Of a DNA stretch of 64,000 nt, positions 26,715 through 35,256 are shown piece after piece. The translations under genes and the position numbers were made by a program. Origin of the DNA: Bradyrhizobium sp. CCGE-LA001 (GTDB lineage: Bacteria; Pseudomonadota; Alphaproteobacteria; Rhizobiales; Xanthobacteraceae); NCBI RefSeq assembly GCF_000296215.2, contig NZ_CP013949.1, positions 4,085,501 to 4,149,500 on the forward strand, in the 5' to 3' direction. The notes below the pieces were generated by a model. That model had not been told where the DNA came from. It ran no database searches and saw only the letters and a program-made list of their open reading frames with translations. Within the stretch, counting starts at the first letter, position 1. Each line of letters begins with the position of its first letter.

Positions 26715-27569
26715 CTATCGGCGAGCTTCCTTGCGCCCCTCTGCCGCCGGCTTGTCTTCATCCTTTGCCGCATTCCACAATGCGTCCATCTCCGCGAGCG
26801 ACGCCTGCTCAAGCGTCCGGCCCTGCGCCTCCAAAGCCCGCTCGATATAGGCAAAACGACGCTCGAATTTCGCATTCGTAGCGCGCAATGCGGCTTCCGG
26901 ATCGGCGTCGACATGGCGGGCGAGGTTGACGAGCGCGAACATGAGGTCGCCGGTCTCTTCCGCCAGGCCAGCGCTGTCGTTGCGGTCCAATGCCGCCTCG
27001 ATCTCGTCGGCTTCCTCGCGGATCTTTGCCAGCACGGCGCGCGGGTCGTTCCAGTCGAAGCCGACGGTGGAGGCCTTGCGCTGCAGCTCCATGGCCCGCG
27101 TCAGCGCGGGCTGGCCGGCCTTCACGCCTGACAGCAATGACTTGTGCGCCGGCGTTTGCTCCGTCGGACGGCGCGCGGCGCGCTCGGCCTTTTCCTCAGC
27201 CTTGATGCGGTCCCAGACCTCCTTGACGTGGTGCGGGGCGAGGTTGCCGTCCTTGTCGGCGAAGACGTGGGGATGACGCCGGATCATCTTGCGCGTGATA
27301 GCCTCGACGACATCTCCAAACGAAAACGCGTTCTGCTCGGAGGCCATCTGAGCGTGGTACACGACCTGAAGCAGGAGGTCGCCGAGCTCCTCTCTGAGAT
27401 CGTCGAGATCGCCGCGAGCGATCGCGTCCACCACCTCATAGGCTTCCTCGATCGTGTAGGGCGCGATGGTCGCGAAGTTCTGTTCGAGGTCCCAGGGGCA
27501 GCCGGTCACCGGCGTGCGCAGCGCCGCCATGATCTCGATCAGGCGGGAGATGTCGCGGGAGGGCTTCAT
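26715..27569 (-). CDS. mazG: Nucleoside triphosphate pyrophosphohydrolase MazG
   Basis: Removes pyrophosphate from (d)NTPs, cleaning the nucleotide pool (284 residues from ATG 27569). First MazG domain: LRTPVTGCPWDLEQ, then the metal-binding EEAYEVVDAI and DLREELGDLLLQVVYHA (EExxE and ExxD motifs). The second MazG-like domain follows, with EADEIEAALD and EETGDLMFALVNLARH. The open frame extends to 27623 with an unusual start; ATG 27584 is also possible, but family members usually begin near PSRDISRLIEIM, so I chose 27569. The C-terminal tail is Lys/Glu-rich. It ends the ntr-hfq-hflX block on the opposite strand. Confidence 0.93.
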   Translation of the reverse strand: MKPSRDISRLIEIMAALRTPVTGCPWDLEQNFATIAPYTIEEAYEVVDAIARGDLDDLREELGDLLLQVVYHAQMASEQNAFSFGDVVEAITRKMIRRHPHVFADKDGNLAPHHVKEVWDRIKAEEKAERAARRPTEQTPAHKSLLSGVKAGQPALTRAMELQRKASTVGFDWNDPRAVLAKIREEADEIEAALDRNDSAGLAEETGDLMFALVNLARHVDADPEAALRATNAKFERRFAYIERALEAQGRTLEQASLAEMDALWNAAKDEDKPAAEGRKEARR

Positions 27570-27623
27570 GTCATGAAATTCCATAGAATCAAACACCGGC
27601 GTTATACGCTTCGGAAGAGACAA

Positions 27624-28142
27624 CTAATGGAAATCCGACGGCGAACTCTGTCTCGAAGGTCCCCACGCATACGCTTCTTCCGGGCTGTCGAACGGTCGGA
27701 TCATCGGCTCCTCGAAGCCGAGCACCTCATAGCAGTAATCGCTGCCGACGAAGGAGAAATGTCGTGGCTTCCGGCCGATTGGATCGGTAGCGGTATATGC
27801 GCTGAGCAGCGCGGAGCTTTCGGCCTCCTTAATGTAAATACCTCCATCGTAAACTCCCGCGCTGTCTCCATGATCGGCCACCGAGTAAATCATCTCATCA
27901 AAACCCGCATAAATCTCGCAGGGCATTTCGATGCCATAAGCGCGACGACTGGGATTTGGCGCAATGACAATTAGGTAGAGCACGCGACGCCAAAGTCCTT
28001 GGTCGAAAACATAGGGCGGGCGTTCGATGCCGTCGATAATCGACTCGTATGGCCGCCATCTAAGAGTGGGATCAGGGAACAAGCCGCCTCCACGCGGTAT
28101 GAGGTTTGCTCCGCATCCGGAAGCCGATGTCTCATTGGGCAC
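27624..28142 (-). CDS. Hypothetical protein, 172 residues
   Basis: No family recognised. The protein is soluble, with many aromatic residues and prolines, acidic, and has no signal peptide or membrane segment. Segments such as RPYESIIDGIERPPYVFDQGLWRRVLYLIVIAPN and DHGDSAGVYDGGIYIKEAES suggest a compact alpha/beta domain. Codon use is less GC-biased than in the neighbours (for example GAA, TAT, ATT and AAA codons are frequent), and the same holds for the next gene, so the pair may be a recent acquisition. It precedes mazG on the same strand by about 55 bases. Start ATG is the first in frame. Confidence 0.6.
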   Translation of the reverse strand: MPNETSASGCGANLIPRGGGLFPDPTLRWRPYESIIDGIERPPYVFDQGLWRRVLYLIVIAPNPSRRAYGIEMPCEIYAGFDEMIYSVADHGDSAGVYDGGIYIKEAESSALLSAYTATDPIGRKPRHFSFVGSDYCYEVLGFEEPMIRPFDSPEEAYAWGPSRQSSPSDFH

Positions 28143-28244
28143 CGGAGCTACATGCTTCCGGCTTTATGCCAAAAGCTCTGCATCAATCCCAGCGGAACAG
28201 GCCGAAATCAGACTGGTTTCCACCGGCCGACCGACTGATCGGGA

Positions 28245-28766
28245 TCAGACCGCCGTTCGCCGAAGCAGGAGCATGCGAATGAACATCGCAGCGCAAAATC
28301 CAAAGAACAGGATTGGCGCGAGCGCAATCAATCTGCTGCCTGGCTGGGCAACAAACATCACGAGTCCGCCGGCGACGAGCACCAAAGACACGATTGTCAG
28401 GAGCCAGAGCACGATCGGGCCGTGTGCGCGTGCCTGGGACGTCATGCTCTCCTTCAAAGACAGCCCCTCGTCCGCGGCGTTCAGTCTAGGGAGCAGAATG
28501 CACATCCAAGCGAGATAAAACGCCAAGAAGACGCCGGCCAGCACCACGGAGACGCCGAGGTTGTATCCTCGAAAGAAGGTTGATGCGACGATGATCAGCA
28601 GGGCTGAAACTACGATATAGGCCTTCATCTGCTTTCGGAGCCGCCGATAATTCTCCTCTGAGCCAACCATGTAGCCGCGGCCGAGGACGCCCCATGGAAA
28701 GAACAGCCGGCGTCCGTCCTCAGTGGTCTTGAAACTGCTGCTGGTCAGCCCTTCAAAATAGCCCAT
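28245..28766 (-). CDS. Hypothetical membrane protein, 173 residues
   Basis: No family recognised. Four hydrophobic helices are visible: about residues 48-66 (YIVVSALLIIVASTFF), 70-92 (GVSVVLAGVFLAFYLAWMCILL), 118-140 (IVLWLLTIVSLVLVAGGLVMF) and 147-167 (LIALAPILFFGFCAAMFIRML). The N-terminal 40 residues are soluble with DGRRLFFPWGVLGRGYMV, a pattern seen in small uncharacterised inner-membrane proteins of Bradyrhizobium as I recall. An upstream ATG (28778) would add four residues. Codon use is more relaxed than in core genes. It is divergent from queC. Confidence 0.65.
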   Translation of the reverse strand: MGYFEGLTSSSFKTTEDGRRLFFPWGVLGRGYMVGSEENYRRLRKQMKAYIVVSALLIIVASTFFRGYNLGVSVVLAGVFLAFYLAWMCILLPRLNAADEGLSLKESMTSQARAHGPIVLWLLTIVSLVLVAGGLVMFVAQPGSRLIALAPILFFGFCAAMFIRMLLLRRTAV

Positions 28767-28913
28767 GTCGCCGCCCATCCATTACATTGTGTGGCAGTTG
28801 CGCTAGACTACCAGCGCGAGCATGCGGCTGCAATTGAGTGGAAGCTCTTCGGAGCGCGCGTCGTTGTGTGATCTAGCATTGATGGCGTCGACGAACTGGA
28901 CTACCTGAGGCCC

Positions 28914-29630
28914 ATGAGTGACTCAATTTCCTCCGACACCGCGCTGGTGCTGTTCTCCGGCGGCCAGGATTCCACCACCTGCCTCGCCTGGGCGCTCAGC
29001 CGCTTCGCGCGAGTGGAGACGCTGGGATTCGAGTACGGCCAGCGCCATGCCATCGAGCTCGCCTGCCGCGACCGCCTTGTCGACGGCATCAAGAGCCTAC
29101 GCGAGGATTGGGCTGCAAAGCTCGGCGAGAGCCATACGCTGTCGATCCCAACGCTCGCCGCCGTCTCCGAGACCGCGCTGACGCGCGACGTCGCGATCGC
29201 TATGGGCGCCGACGGTCTGCCCAACACCTTCGTGCCTGGCCGCAACCTCGTATTCCTGACCTTCGCCGCAGCGCTGGCCTACCGGCGCGGCATCACCCAC
29301 ATCGTTGGCGGCATGTGCGAGACCGACTATTCCGGCTATCCCGATTGCCGCGACGACACCATCCGCGCGATGCAGGCGGCGCTCTCGCTGGGGATGGCGC
29401 GGAAGTTCGAGCTGCATACGCCCTTGATGTGGATCGACAAGGCCGCGACCTGGAAGCTGGCGCATGACCTCGGCGGCGACGGTCTGGTCGACCTCATCCG
29501 CGAGCAGTCGCACACCTGCTATCTCGGCGAACGCGGCGCGCAGCATGACTGGGGCTATGGCTGCGGCGAGTGCCCGGCCTGCAGCCTGCGGGCGAAGGGA
29601 TGGCGGGAGTTCGTGGCGGGACGCAGATAG
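28914..29630 (+). CDS. queC: 7-cyano-7-deazaguanine synthase QueC
   Basis: ATP-dependent enzyme converting 7-carboxy-7-deazaguanine to preQ0 in queuosine synthesis (238 residues). The PP-loop is LFSGGQDST (residues 13-21). The zinc site is the cysteine cluster near the C-terminus: HTCYLG followed by [13 protein letters not shown]. Conserved blocks [11 protein letters not shown] and [21 protein letters not shown] are present. No other queuosine gene is adjacent, and I saw no preQ1 riboswitch-like leader in the 135 bases upstream. The gene is followed by a palindromic repeat. Confidence 0.95.
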   Translation: MSDSISSDTALVLFSGGQDSTTCLAWALSRFARVETLGFEYGQRHAIELACRDRLVDGIKSLREDWAAKLGESHTLSIPTLAAVSETALTRDVAIAMGADGLPNTFVPGRNLVFLTFAAALAYRRGITHIVGGMCETDYSGYPDCRDDTIRAMQAALSLGMARKFELHTPLMWIDKAATWKLAHDLGGDGLVDLIREQSHTCYLGERGAQHDWGYGCGECPACSLRAKGWREFVAGRR

Positions 29631-29643
29631 CGCTCCGATCTCC

Positions 29644-29749
29644 GCTGTCATTCCCCGCGAAGGCGGGGAATCCAGTACGCCGCGGCTTCTCCGTATCCTA
29701 CAAACGTCTCTGGAATACTGGATCACCCGCCTTCGCGAGTGATGACAGC
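29644..29749. repeat. Palindromic intergenic repeat (GTCATTCCCCGCGAAGG type)
   Basis: Inverted repeat with left arm GCTGTCATTCCCCGCGAAGG through AATCCAGTA and right arm TACTGGATCACCCGCCTTCG through GTGATGACAGC. The outermost 8 bases are perfectly complementary. I recall this as a third abundant intergenic family in Bradyrhizobium. It separates convergent queC and the nitrile hydratase operon. Confidence 0.72.
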
Positions 29750-29789
29750 TGTATTTGGGGAAACGGTGCCCGCAACGCGCAGGTGGTTA

Positions 29790-30170
29790 TCAAGCAAAAT
29801 CCTCTTCCCGCAGCTCGATCGGCTTGCCGTGGGGCGTGCGATCCGCCGCGTGGTCCCAGGCGTCGCGGTAGCGATGCAGCGTCTCCTTGGAGGCGACACC
29901 CTTGCGTGCGACGAGGCCTTCCAGCGTGGCGAGCCAGTGCAAATAGTAGGTCTCGCCCGTGTCGGGGTCGCCGGCGGCCTGCGCGCGCTTGATCTCGGAG
30001 GCGAGGGCGGCGGCCCATTCGGGCCAGGTGAAGACGCCGCGTTCGTGCAGGCTCAAGGCCATCGCGAACGCATGCGCCTCCCAGGGCGCGCGGAACACGG
30101 GGCCGTCGTCATCGCGCGGAATGCTGGGAATGGCGGCGGTCGCAGCCGCGGCAGCACTACTATTCATCAC
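29790..30170 (-). CDS. Nitrile hydratase accessory protein
   Basis: Small protein (126 residues) of the nitrile hydratase activator family that delivers cobalt and exchanges the alpha subunit during maturation of cobalt-type enzymes. It resembles the beta-subunit N-terminus: FRAPWEAHAFAMALSLHERGVFTWPEWAAALASEI (about 25-60) and YYLHWLATLEGLVARKGV (about 70-90) are the family blocks. The ATG overlaps the beta-subunit stop (ATGA), so it is the third and coupled gene of the operon. The N-terminal 15 residues are Ala-rich and probably flexible. Confidence 0.88.
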   Translation of the reverse strand: MMNSSAAAAATAAIPSIPRDDDGPVFRAPWEAHAFAMALSLHERGVFTWPEWAAALASEIKRAQAAGDPDTGETYYLHWLATLEGLVARKGVASKETLHRYRDAWDHAADRTPHGKPIELREEDFA

Positions 30171-30826
30171 GCCGGGTCCAGATAAGGCTCGAACGCGTCG
30201 ATCGAGACCTTCAAGGTTGGATCACCATCCTCACCCCAGAGATCGCGGCCCTCGAACACGACGGTGTAGAGCCATTGCGGGTTCTCGCCGAGCTCCATCG
30301 CCGCCGAATCCGGAAACACGTGGCAGCCATGGTTGAGCTCGACCACGCCGACATGGCCGCGGACATAGCGCGGCAGGCGCGTATGCGTGGCCGGATGGAT
30401 GTTCTTAGCGCGAACGCGATCGCCGATGTTGAATTTCGCCGCGGCCGGGGCAGGGCGGGCGAACTGGCCGCGCACCATGATGCGCTCGACATTGGCAAGA
30501 TCGAACTTGCCGTGCTTGAGCGCCTTTGCAGGCTTCATCGCGTGGCCGGCCGCAACTTCTTCCCGGGTGAGATAACCCTTCTCGATCAGCATCTCCTCAA
30601 GCCCGAGGAACCATTTCTTGTAATAGGAGCTCGAGAGGTAGACGTGCGGCGGCAGCGTCTCGCGGTAGAAGCGCGAGGTGTCGATGTTGAAGGCGCCGGC
30701 CGCGCCCATCGCACGCACCATGGCCAGAACGCGGGACTCCCACTCCTCGTGGAACATCGGCTCGTTCGGCTCGGGCTCGACCTTGCCGAACCCGTCCATG
30801 CCGCCCATGTCGTGCACGCCGTTCAC
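30167..30826 (-). CDS. nthB: Nitrile hydratase subunit beta
   Basis: Beta subunit (219 residues) of nitrile hydratase, which hydrates nitriles to amides. The N-terminus [13 protein letters not shown] is diagnostic, followed by [14 protein letters not shown] and [17 protein letters not shown]. The C-terminal SH3-like barrel begins near [26 protein letters not shown], with [14 protein letters not shown]. The start is GTG at 30826, overlapping the alpha-subunit stop as GTGA; longer in-frame extensions lie inside the alpha gene and are not coding. Two conserved arginines that hydrogen-bond to the oxidised cysteines of alpha are expected in this family; I did not map them individually. Confidence 0.93.
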   Translation of the reverse strand: MNGVHDMGGMDGFGKVEPEPNEPMFHEEWESRVLAMVRAMGAAGAFNIDTSRFYRETLPPHVYLSSSYYKKWFLGLEEMLIEKGYLTREEVAAGHAMKPAKALKHGKFDLANVERIMVRGQFARPAPAAAKFNIGDRVRAKNIHPATHTRLPRYVRGHVGVVELNHGCHVFPDSAAMELGENPQWLYTVVFEGRDLWGEDGDPTLKVSIDAFEPYLDPA

Positions 30827-31458
30827 GACGGCGCTCCCGGCGTTTTCGGAAAACCGGTGCCGATCATGGAATCGCGCGTGACCAGTTCGGCGAGCTGCTC
30901 CTCGCTCCAGCCCTCCGTGCCTGCGGGCCGCATCGGCAGCACCAGGAAGCGCGTCTCGGCCGTGGAATCCCACACTCGGATCTCGATGTCCTTGGGGACC
31001 GTGACGCCGAAATCGGCGAGCACGCCGCGCGGGTCCTTCACCGCACGCGAGCGGTAGGGTGCGGCCTTGTACCAGACCGGCGGCAGCCCGAGCATTTCCC
31101 AGGGGTAACAGGAGCACAGCGTGCACACGACCATGTTGTGGCGCTCGGGCGTATTCTCGACCACGACGAGGTGGTCGCCGACGCGGCTGACATGGCCGAG
31201 CGTGCCGATCGCCTTGCTGCCGTCCTCCAGCAGCGCCTGCTTGAACGCCGGATCGGTCCACGCTTTCGCGACGACGCGCGCGCCATTGTGCGGGCCGATC
31301 TTGGTCTCGTAGGCCTGGATGATGGCGTCGAGCGCGGCCGGCTCGACATAGCCTTTTTCGGTCAGGATCGTCTCGAGCGCGCGCACGCGCAGCTCGGTCT
31401 CCGAGAGCTCGGAATGATCGTGATCGTGGTGATGATGATGGTCGTGATCGTGGCTCAT
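30823..31458 (-). CDS. nthA: Nitrile hydratase subunit alpha, cobalt type, with His-rich N-terminus
   Basis: Metal-binding catalytic subunit (211 residues). The metal site is [10 protein letters not shown], with Cys112, Cys115, Ser116 and Cys117; Thr after the first Cys and Tyr after the last mark the cobalt type (iron types have Ser and Thr). Residues 3-15 are an unusual stretch with nine histidines and four aspartates ([13 protein letters not shown]), a plausible metal-loading tail. Upstream in-frame starts exist, but ATG 31458 begins MSHDHDH. It is the first gene of the alpha-beta-accessory operon and is divergent from the enoyl-CoA hydratase. Substrate is not predictable; plant nitriles such as indole-3-acetonitrile are possible. 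Confidence 0.94.
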   Translation of the reverse strand: MSHDHDHHHHHDHDHSELSETELRVRALETILTEKGYVEPAALDAIIQAYETKIGPHNGARVVAKAWTDPAFKQALLEDGSKAIGTLGHVSRVGDHLVVVENTPERHNMVVCTLCSCYPWEMLGLPPVWYKAAPYRSRAVKDPRGVLADFGVTVPKDIEIRVWDSTAETRFLVLPMRPAGTEGWSEEQLAELVTRDSMIGTGFPKTPGAPS

Positions 31459-31579
31459 GACGGCGAAGATAGGCGCAATGACCTGGGCCTGTCGAGTATG
31501 CGTTGCGGTGCGTCCGGGTCCCATATTCGTGAGGGCGGTTGTAGGATAGCATCGCCGCAAAAGCGATGAGGAGACGCTG

Positions 31580-32386
31580 GTGACGGACTATGTGAAGATC
31601 GAGAAAGGCCTCGGGCCCGAGGGACGGATTGCGGTGGTGCGGTTCGATCGCGGCGACGGCATCAACGCGCTGTCACCCGAGGCAATGCGGCAGCTGACCG
31701 CAGCGGCGCGCAGCTTCGAGGACGACGCCGCGACGTCGGTCGTGGTCCTGACCGGCAGCTCGGGCGCATTCAGCGCCGGCTTCGACCTCAAGGACGCCGA
31801 GGGGCGCTCGCGCAAGGAGATGGATCTCGGCGCGCTGCGGCGGCATCTCAAGCTTGGGCCGCGCCTGACGCACGCCTGGCAAGAGATGGAGCAGATCACG
31901 ATCGCGGCGATCGAGGGCTTTTGCGTCGGCGGCGGCGTCGCGCTGGCCGTGGCGCTCGACTTCCGCGTCATGGGGCGCGATGCGCATCTGCGCGTGCCCG
32001 AGATCGGGCTCGGCATGAACATGAGCTGGCAGAGCATCCCACGCATGATGCATCTGATGGGTCCGGCGCGCACCAAGCAGGCGGTGATCCTGGCCGATCA
32101 GCGCATCAGCGCGGATGAAGCCTACGAATGGCGGCTGGTGGAGCAGGTGGTCGATCCCGGCCATGCCTTCGAGGCCGCGATGGATCTCGCGCGCAAGGTC
32201 GCCGCGCAGCCGCCGCTCTCGGTGGCCATGACCAAGCTCACCGTCAACCGGCTGGCGCATGCGCTTGACGATCTCGCCAGCCACATGGACGTCGACCAGT
32301 TCGCGCTCGCTGGCTTCAGCGAGGACCACAAGGAGGGCGTCGAGGCTTTCCTGACGCGCCGCAAGCCGCGGTTCAAGGGGCGGTAG
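31580..32386 (+). CDS. Enoyl-CoA hydratase/isomerase family protein
   Basis: Crotonase-fold protein (268 residues). The oxyanion-hole segments are [12 protein letters not shown] (about 56-67) and [20 protein letters not shown] (about 112-131). The usual catalytic Glu pair is partly recognisable: [26 protein letters not shown] carries a Glu at the second position, while the first Glu position in [14 protein letters not shown] is not occupied by Glu, so it may be an isomerase or hydrolase rather than a classical hydratase. The start is GTG with GAGGAG nine bases upstream. It is divergent from the nitrile hydratase operon and may share its promoter region. Confidence 0.85.
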   Translation: MTDYVKIEKGLGPEGRIAVVRFDRGDGINALSPEAMRQLTAAARSFEDDAATSVVVLTGSSGAFSAGFDLKDAEGRSRKEMDLGALRRHLKLGPRLTHAWQEMEQITIAAIEGFCVGGGVALAVALDFRVMGRDAHLRVPEIGLGMNMSWQSIPRMMHLMGPARTKQAVILADQRISADEAYEWRLVEQVVDPGHAFEAAMDLARKVAAQPPLSVAMTKLTVNRLAHALDDLASHMDVDQFALAGFSEDHKEGVEAFLTRRKPRFKGR

Positions 32387-32621
32387 CCCACGGCGCTGTC
32401 GATGTCGGGCAGATGAATTTTCTTGAGCTGGGGGCGATTGGGAAAACTTCGTCCATCTCCCTGCAAATATCTGAAATTGCAAGGAAGACTGGAAAAGGCG
32501 ATGGTGCGTGCTGCGGTGCAGCGCGTCGTTCTCTTGAGGCGGTTTGCTGCTGTTCCACTTCCCAGTCGCCGATGCGACCGGCTCTGGTTTGCCTTCCGGG
32601 CAGCCGAGAGAACTATTGTGC

Positions 32622-33761
32622 ATGAAGGCCGTCTCCATGAACGCTCACCAATCGCTTGCCGTCGGACAGCCGATTGCGCCCCCTGAACCGATTTCACCTG
32701 TCGCGCCGGAACCGGACGCGATGGTCCGTTTCGACGGGATCTCAAAGACCTATCCCGCCTACCGCGGCAAGCCCGGCGTCAACGCGCTGCAGAATATCGA
32801 CTTCGCCATACCGCGCGGTTCCATCACCGGCGTGATCGGCCGCTCGGGCGCAGGCAAATCGAGCCTGGTCCGGTTGATCAACGGGCTGGAGAAGCCGACC
32901 ACGGGCCGCGTCATCGTCGACGGCCGCGATATCTCGGCTCTGGCCGGCCGCGAGCTGCGCCTGGCGCAGCGCTCGATCGGCATGATCTTCCAGCATTTCA
33001 ACCTGCTGTCGTCGCGCACCGCCGCCGACAACATCGCGCTGCCGCTCGAGATCGCCGGCTGGTCCAGAGCCGACATCAAGACGCGCGTCGCCGAGCTGCT
33101 CGCGCTGGTCGGCATCGCCGACAAGCATGATCGTTATCCCTCGGAACTCTCGGGCGGCCAGAAGCAGCGCGTGGGCATCGCGCGGGCACTGGCGACGCGG
33201 CCGAGCGTGCTGCTGTCGGACGAGGCGACCTCGGCGCTCGATCCGCAGACTACGCGCGCGATCCTCGATCTGCTCGCGAACATCAACCGTGAGCTCGGGG
33301 TGACCATCGTGCTGATCACCCACGAAATGTCCGTGGTGCGCCAGCTCGCGAAGGAGGTCGTGGTGCTCGATGCCGGCCGTGTGGTCGAGAGCGGCCATGT
33401 CGCCGACATCTTCACCCATCCGAACCACCCGATCACCCAGTCTTTCCTCGCCGAAGTGATTGGCGACAGCCTGCCGGTCTCGCTGGCAAGCCGAATCGTG
33501 CCGGAGCCCGTCGTGGGCGGGCAGACCGTGATCCGCATTCAGGTGCGCGGGGCAGGGGCCGGCGACACGGTGGTGGCGCGGCTCGCCCGTGAGCTTGGCC
33601 TCGACGTTGCGCTGCTCGCGGCGCGCATCGACGAGATCGGCGGCCAGCACGTCGGCTCGCTCGTTCTCGGCATTCCCGGCGGCGAAGACGCGGTGACGCG
33701 CACGCTCGCCTGGCTCTCTCAATATCAATTCTCGGCGGAGCGTCTCGGCCATGTCGCCTGA
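32622..33761 (+). CDS. metN: Methionine ABC transporter ATP-binding protein
   Basis: ATPase of the MetNIQ methionine importer (379 residues from ATG 32622; ATG 32637 is equally possible). Walker A is GRSGAGKSSL, the signature is LSGGQKQR, Walker B is VLLSDEATSAL (a Ser-Asp pair instead of the usual Leu-Asp). The C-terminal NIL regulatory domain (about 290-379) is where methionine binds to inhibit transport in E. coli MetN. An extended N-terminus of about 35 residues is Pro/Ala-rich. I looked in 32387-32621 for a SAM riboswitch and found none; the gap shows no other feature. Its end overlaps metI by 11 bases. Confidence 0.94.
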   Translation: MKAVSMNAHQSLAVGQPIAPPEPISPVAPEPDAMVRFDGISKTYPAYRGKPGVNALQNIDFAIPRGSITGVIGRSGAGKSSLVRLINGLEKPTTGRVIVDGRDISALAGRELRLAQRSIGMIFQHFNLLSSRTAADNIALPLEIAGWSRADIKTRVAELLALVGIADKHDRYPSELSGGQKQRVGIARALATRPSVLLSDEATSALDPQTTRAILDLLANINRELGVTIVLITHEMSVVRQLAKEVVVLDAGRVVESGHVADIFTHPNHPITQSFLAEVIGDSLPVSLASRIVPEPVVGGQTVIRIQVRGAGAGDTVVARLARELGLDVALLAARIDEIGGQHVGSLVLGIPGGEDAVTRTLAWLSQYQFSAERLGHVA

Positions 33762-34416
33762 ACTCATCAATTTGATCGTCCAGGCCACCGGCGAAAGCCT
33801 GTACATGGTCGGTATCGCGGCGCTGCTCGGCACCACCTTCGGCCTGCCGCTCGGCGTCTTTCTCGCCACCAGCCGCAAGGGCGAGCTATTCTCGGCTCCC
33901 GTCGTCAATCGCGTGCTGGGCATCATCGTCAATGCCACGCGGTCCACGCCCTTCATCATCCTGGTCGTCGCCATCATCCCGTTCACGCGGCTGATCGCCG
34001 GCACCTCGATCGGATCAACGGCGGCGATCGTACCCCTGGTCATTGCATCGACGCCGTTCATCGCGCGCCTGGTCGAGGCGGCGATCCGCGAGGTCGATGG
34101 CGGGCTGATCGAGACCGCGTCCTCATTCGGCGCCTCACCGATCCAGATCGTGCTCAAAGTGTTGATCCCGGAGGCGCTGCCCGGCCTGCTACTCGCATTG
34201 ACGCTCGCCGTGGTCAGCCTGCTCGGCTATTCCGCGATGGTGGGCGCCGTCGGAGGCGGCGGGCTCGGCGACCTCGGCATCCGCTACGGCTATCAGCGCT
34301 TCATGCCGGAGATGATGCTGGCCGTCGTGGTCGTGCTGATCGCGCTGGTGCAGATCGTCCAGAGCGCGGGCGATTATCTGGCGCGCCGGGTCAACCGCCG
34401 GCTGCGGCATCGCTGA
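33751..34416 (+). CDS. metI: Methionine ABC transporter permease
   Basis: Inner-membrane permease of MetNIQ (221 residues) with five predicted helices. The family segments ATGESLYMVGIAALLGTTFGLPLGVFL, NATRSTPFIILVVAIIPFTRLI and the ATPase-coupling EAA-type loop (VDGGLIETASSFGASPIQIVLKVLIPEALPG, about residues 110-140) are all present. The start ATG lies inside the end of metN, so translation is probably coupled. metQ follows after 28 bases. Confidence 0.95.
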   Translation: MSPELINLIVQATGESLYMVGIAALLGTTFGLPLGVFLATSRKGELFSAPVVNRVLGIIVNATRSTPFIILVVAIIPFTRLIAGTSIGSTAAIVPLVIASTPFIARLVEAAIREVDGGLIETASSFGASPIQIVLKVLIPEALPGLLLALTLAVVSLLGYSAMVGAVGGGGLGDLGIRYGYQRFMPEMMLAVVVVLIALVQIVQSAGDYLARRVNRRLRHR

Positions 34417-34444
34417 ACCAAACTTTTCGAAACTGGAGACATCA

Positions 34445-35218
34445 ATGCGTTTTCTCGCAACCCTTGCGGCTGCAGCCTTGCTTGCGGCCAATGCCCACGC
34501 CGAAACCATCCGTGTCGGCGTGAGCGCCGGCCCACATGCCGAGATCCTGGACGTCGTAAAGAAGGTCGGCGCCGAGCGCGGCATCGACATCAAGGTGGTC
34601 GAATTCACCGACTACGTGATCCCGAACCAGGCGCTGGCGCTTAGGGATCTCGAGGCCAACTCGTTCCAGCACGAGCCGTATCTGAAGAACCAGATCTCCA
34701 AGACCGGCTGGAAGATCGTCAAGGTCGCCAACACGATCGGCTCGCCGCAGGGGGTCTATTCGCAGAAATACAAGAAGCTCGCGGACCTGCCCGAAGGCGC
34801 CCGCGTCGCCATCGCCAACGACCCGTCGAACGGCGCGCGTGGCCTGATGATCCTGGCGCTGCACGGGGTCATCAAGCTGAAGGACCCGAACAACGTCTCC
34901 TCGACCATCGCCGACATCACCGAGAACCCGAAGAAGCTGCGCTTCGTCGAGCTCGATGCCGCCCAGCTTCCGCGCGCGCTGCAGGATGTCGACCTCGTGT
35001 CGATCAACAACAACTACGCCGTGCAGGCCGGTCTCAATCCGGCGACCGACGCGATCGCGCGCGAAAACCCCGACGGCCCCTGGGTCAACATCCTCGCTGT
35101 CCGCGAAGAGGACAAGGACAAGCCGTGGGTGAAGCAGCTGATCGAGGTCTACCACTCCGATCCGGTGAAGGCGTTTCTGCAGACGCGCTTCAAGGGGACC
35201 TACCTGCCGACCTGGTAA
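34445..35218 (+). CDS. metQ: Methionine-binding protein MetQ (NlpA family)
   Basis: Periplasmic substrate-binding protein of the MetNIQ importer (257 residues). A signal peptide is clear (MRFLATLAAAALLAANAHA); there is no lipobox Cys, so it is probably soluble or anchored by an uncleaved signal. Family blocks: IRVGVSAGPHAEILDVVKKV, the FTDYVIPNQAL segment, NSFQHEPYL, ANDPSNGARGLMIL and NNNYAVQAGLNP. The start follows a GGAG at 8 bases. It is the last gene of metNIQ and is convergent with the AraC regulator; a hairpin (35225-35256) lies just behind its stop. Confidence 0.95.
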   Translation: MRFLATLAAAALLAANAHAETIRVGVSAGPHAEILDVVKKVGAERGIDIKVVEFTDYVIPNQALALRDLEANSFQHEPYLKNQISKTGWKIVKVANTIGSPQGVYSQKYKKLADLPEGARVAIANDPSNGARGLMILALHGVIKLKDPNNVSSTIADITENPKKLRFVELDAAQLPRALQDVDLVSINNNYAVQAGLNPATDAIARENPDGPWVNILAVREEDKDKPWVKQLIEVYHSDPVKAFLQTRFKGTYLPTW

Positions 35219-35224
35219 AGGCGA

Positions 35225-35256
35225 GCGGCGCGCGTCAGGCACACCTGGCGCGCCGC
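35225..35256. terminator. Bidirectional hairpin between metQ and the AraC gene
   Basis: GCGGCGCG at 35225 pairs with CGCGCCGC ending at 35256 (allowing a small bulge), and inside CAGG pairs with CCTG around CACA. It starts seven bases after the metQ stop and covers the last codons of the convergent araC-family gene. Confidence 0.5.

Noticed and set aside
28779..28913. preQ1 riboswitch before queC
   Set aside because: No short hairpin with the A-rich tail typical of preQ1 aptamers is visible.
32387..32621. Possible SAM riboswitch before metN
   Set aside because: No SAM-II or SAM/SAH-type conserved core or pseudoknot could be recognised; metNIQ may be controlled otherwise.
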